A stretch of 6,229 nt of DNA from Gammaproteobacteria bacterium CG22_combo_CG10-13_8_21_14_all_40_8 (GTDB taxonomy: Bacteria; Pseudomonadota; Gammaproteobacteria; Enterobacterales; GCA-002770795), in NCBI GenBank assembly GCA_002770795.1, contig PCTP01000206.1, forward strand, positions 2,408-8,636. Direction: 5' to 3'. The notes under the pieces were generated by a model. The model made no database searches, was not told the DNA's origin, and saw nothing but the letters and a program-made list of their open reading frames with translations. Below, piece after piece: positions 4,486 to 6,229 of the stretch (position 1 is its first letter; each line of letters starts with the position of its first letter). The translations under genes and the position numbers were made by a program.

Positions 4486-6229
4486 TTATATATTGGGGGT
4501 CGATAAAACTTCGCGATATAGGTTTTCCAAATTGCCGGCCCATTGTTGTGTATCGCAAATGGCATTGGTTTTTTTGTTTGTTTTCATTTTATGTACAATG
4601 CTTTGTAATTGCTCGGGATGTTCATAATAATATTTTGCTTTTTGTATATATTCCTGCGTACTCGTACAGATTAATTCATCCAATCCTAAATGATGATTCA
4701 TACTTGCACTCATTCGGCTAAGGAAGTTCTTCCCTTGTAAACTTAGAATGGGTAGATTCATTTGCATCGCATTCAGTGCAGTTGCACCCGCATTGTAATC
4801 GAAGGCATCTAAAAATAAATCGGCAAGAGCAAGGCGGGATAAGTGTTTTTGTGGTGTTTCGTTTTTAGCAAAAACAATTCTTTGTGCTTGAATGCCACGG
4901 TTTTCAAATTCCTTGACTAAATTTTTCCGGGTAGGAAAATAATGACCAGAATACAACCATAAACAACTGTTTTTTGTTTCATGTAAAATTTCACTCCAAC
5001 AATCTAATAGTTGGTTATTTAATTTATACGCTGTATTAAAACAGCAAAATACAAAACTATTTTCGGGCAATCCCCACACTGCTTTCTGTTGAGATTCTAT
5101 CTCAAAAGGTTGTGGTGAGATCCCCATAAAAAACTGATTCAGACAGAGTATTTTTTCATCATAATATGGCTTGTTTTCATTTGAGATCACATAAGAGTCA
5201 GCAATAATATAATCAATAAAATCTGCCCCCATGGTGTTTAAATATCCCATGTAACTTATCTGAATTTTTGCTGGTTTTAAGGCTAGAATTTCAGTTCGAC
5301 TATGCTGTGTGTATCCGCCGAGATCAATCAAAATATCAATGTTTTTTTCTGCAATGAGTTGTGCGCTTTCTCTAAAATTTAATGACTGTATGTCGATAAA
5401 AGTCTCTACATCATTTTGAATTGTTTTTTGATAAATATCATCTGCTTTTAATAAACTAAAACAATAGACTTCAAAACATGTTTTATCATGGCTTCCAAAT
5501 AATCGGTAAATTAAGGTGCCAACGGCATGGTTTCTAAAATCTGCGGATAGATAACCGATACGAATTCGAGAGGACTGTTTGGTTTCTTGTGTGTTTTTTA
5601 ATGGGAGGCCGGCGCGTTGCTTAAACATATCGGCATATATTCTAGCAACTTGATGATGTATTTTTTGCGACATGCCCAATATGTTCAGGTTAAATGGAGA
5701 AACTGTTTGATAATCAGGTTCCTCACACCAATGCTTGAGTTTTTCCTCTAAAAATTTTTTTTCGTTATCAATATTATCCCACTGACAAATTAGTCGTTTT
5801 AAGAAATATTGTCTATTTCTGGCGTCGATGTGATCAGGATTTAATCTTAATGATTGTTCAAAGCTTTCTAAGCTCTTTTCATAATTGCCCATGGCTTGCA
5901 AAAGAACAGCCAAATTATATTGAATCCAACTGTTACTTGGATCAAGTTGTTGTGCTTTTAAATAACTAGATAAGCTTTGTTCATATTGACCATTTTTTTG
6001 TAAGGCAATGGCTAGATTATGCTGGGCATTAGCATCTTTGGGATGTAACTTGATTTGGTTTTCCAAACACAAAATTTCGGCGGGATATTCCCCTATCTTC
6101 CGATAACATTGTGCGGCTTGATGCCAGTTTTGTGCATTTGAGGGTTCAACTTTAGCGCCCTGAATAAATGCTTGGGCTGCTCGTTCAAATAATCCACAAT
6201 GAGATAAGGCTAGTCCATACACAGAAAAA
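4486..6229 (-). CDS. TPR plus SPINDLY/OGT-like glycosyltransferase, GT41 family (5' end beyond the window)
   Basis: At least 580 codons. The frame is open through the right edge, and the GTG at 6222 falls inside a TPR helix, so the true start lies outside. Numbering from 6222: TPR units at about 1-30 (incomplete), 31-64, 65-98 and 99-132, then a linker, then the GT41 catalytic region. Its marks are RIGYLSADFRNHAVG (221-235, with H232 at the place of the conserved N-lobe histidine), DLGGYTQHSRTEILALKPA (300-318), SYMGYLNTMGADFIDYIIAD (323-342), FNTAYKL (395-401, with the YK pair that contacts UDP in human OGT) and DLFLDAFDYNAGAT (468-481). Family members transfer GlcNAc or another sugar from a nucleotide donor to Ser/Thr of proteins, and the TPRs bind the acceptor. 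Expected to be cytoplasmic. The donor-site loop departs from consensus (GATALN for HTTxxD). The substrate cannot be read from the sequence. The SEC-C gene follows at 84 bases. Confidence 0.92.
   Translation of the reverse strand, partial: FSVYGLALSHCGLFERAAQAFIQGAKVEPSNAQNWHQAAQCYRKIGEYPAEILCLENQIKLHPKDANAQHNLAIALQKNGQYEQSLSSYLKAQQLDPSNSWIQYNLAVLLQAMGNYEKSLESFEQSLRLNPDHIDARNRQYFLKRLICQWDNIDNEKKFLEEKLKHWCEEPDYQTVSPFNLNILGMSQKIHHQVARIYADMFKQRAGLPLKNTQETKQSSRIRIGYLSADFRNHAVGTLIYRLFGSHDKTCFEVYCFSLLKADDIYQKTIQNDVETFIDIQSLNFRESAQLIAEKNIDILIDLGGYTQHSRTEILALKPAKIQISYMGYLNTMGADFIDYIIADSYVISNENKPYYDEKILCLNQFFMGISPQPFEIESQQKAVWGLPENSFVFCCFNTAYKLNNQLLDCWSEILHETKNSCLWLYSGHYFPTRKNLVKEFENRGIQAQRIVFAKNETPQKHLSRLALADLFLDAFDYNAGATALNAMQMNLPILSLQGKNFLSRMSASMNHHLGLDELICTSTQEYIQKAKYYYEHPEQLQSIVHKMKTNKKTNAICDTQQWAGNLENLYREVLSTPNI

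Noticed and set aside
4403..4721. Two overlapping plus-strand ORFs of 74 and 86 residues
   Set aside because: They overlap the glycosyltransferase 3' end and the gap, overlap each other in different frames, and have no recognisable motif.
6220..6222. GTG at 6222 as true start of the glycosyltransferase gene
   Set aside because: It falls within the first helix of a TPR unit, the frame stays open to the window edge, and no ribosome binding site can be assessed. The gene is treated as 5' partial.

Overview
The window is an AT-rich bacterial segment in which every convincing gene lies on the minus strand, so it reads from right to left. It holds the front of a histidine-biosynthesis operon, with its own attenuator, placed downstream of two genes for tetratricopeptide (TPR) proteins. 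A ribosome-stalling his leader peptide and the low GC content fit a gammaproteobacterium or a related proteobacterium. The HisG and HisC-fusion types are not those of the enteric operon, and the sequence alone does not settle the genus.

Layout in transcription order. (1) 6229-4486: the 5'-truncated gene of a TPR plus SPINDLY/OGT-like glycosyltransferase (GT41 family). (2) 4401-2503: a 632-residue helical-repeat protein with a SEC-C zinc-binding motif, 84 bases downstream of gene 1. (3) 2502-2093: a 410-base control region. It holds a 14-base inverted repeat, a 10-base palindrome, a probable extended -10 promoter, a 23-codon leader peptide rich in His codons, mutually exclusive RNA hairpins ending in an intrinsic terminator, and the hisG ribosome binding site. 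(4) 2092-1244: hisG, long form with a C-terminal regulatory domain. (5) 1228-1, running off the left edge: a HisC aminotransferase fused in frame to a HAD-superfamily phosphatase domain.

How the genes work together. HisG makes the first committed intermediate of histidine synthesis. HisC makes histidinol phosphate, and the fused HAD domain is the obvious candidate to remove its phosphate in the next step. The attenuator would couple transcription to the supply of charged tRNA-His. The enteric order has hisD between hisG and hisC; here hisC follows hisG after 15 bases, so hisD must be further downstream or elsewhere. The GT41 and SEC-C genes may form their own transcription unit. Nothing in the sequence links them to histidine metabolism.

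The most notable item is the HisC-HAD fusion, followed by the complete his attenuator, which is too small to appear as an ordinary gene call.
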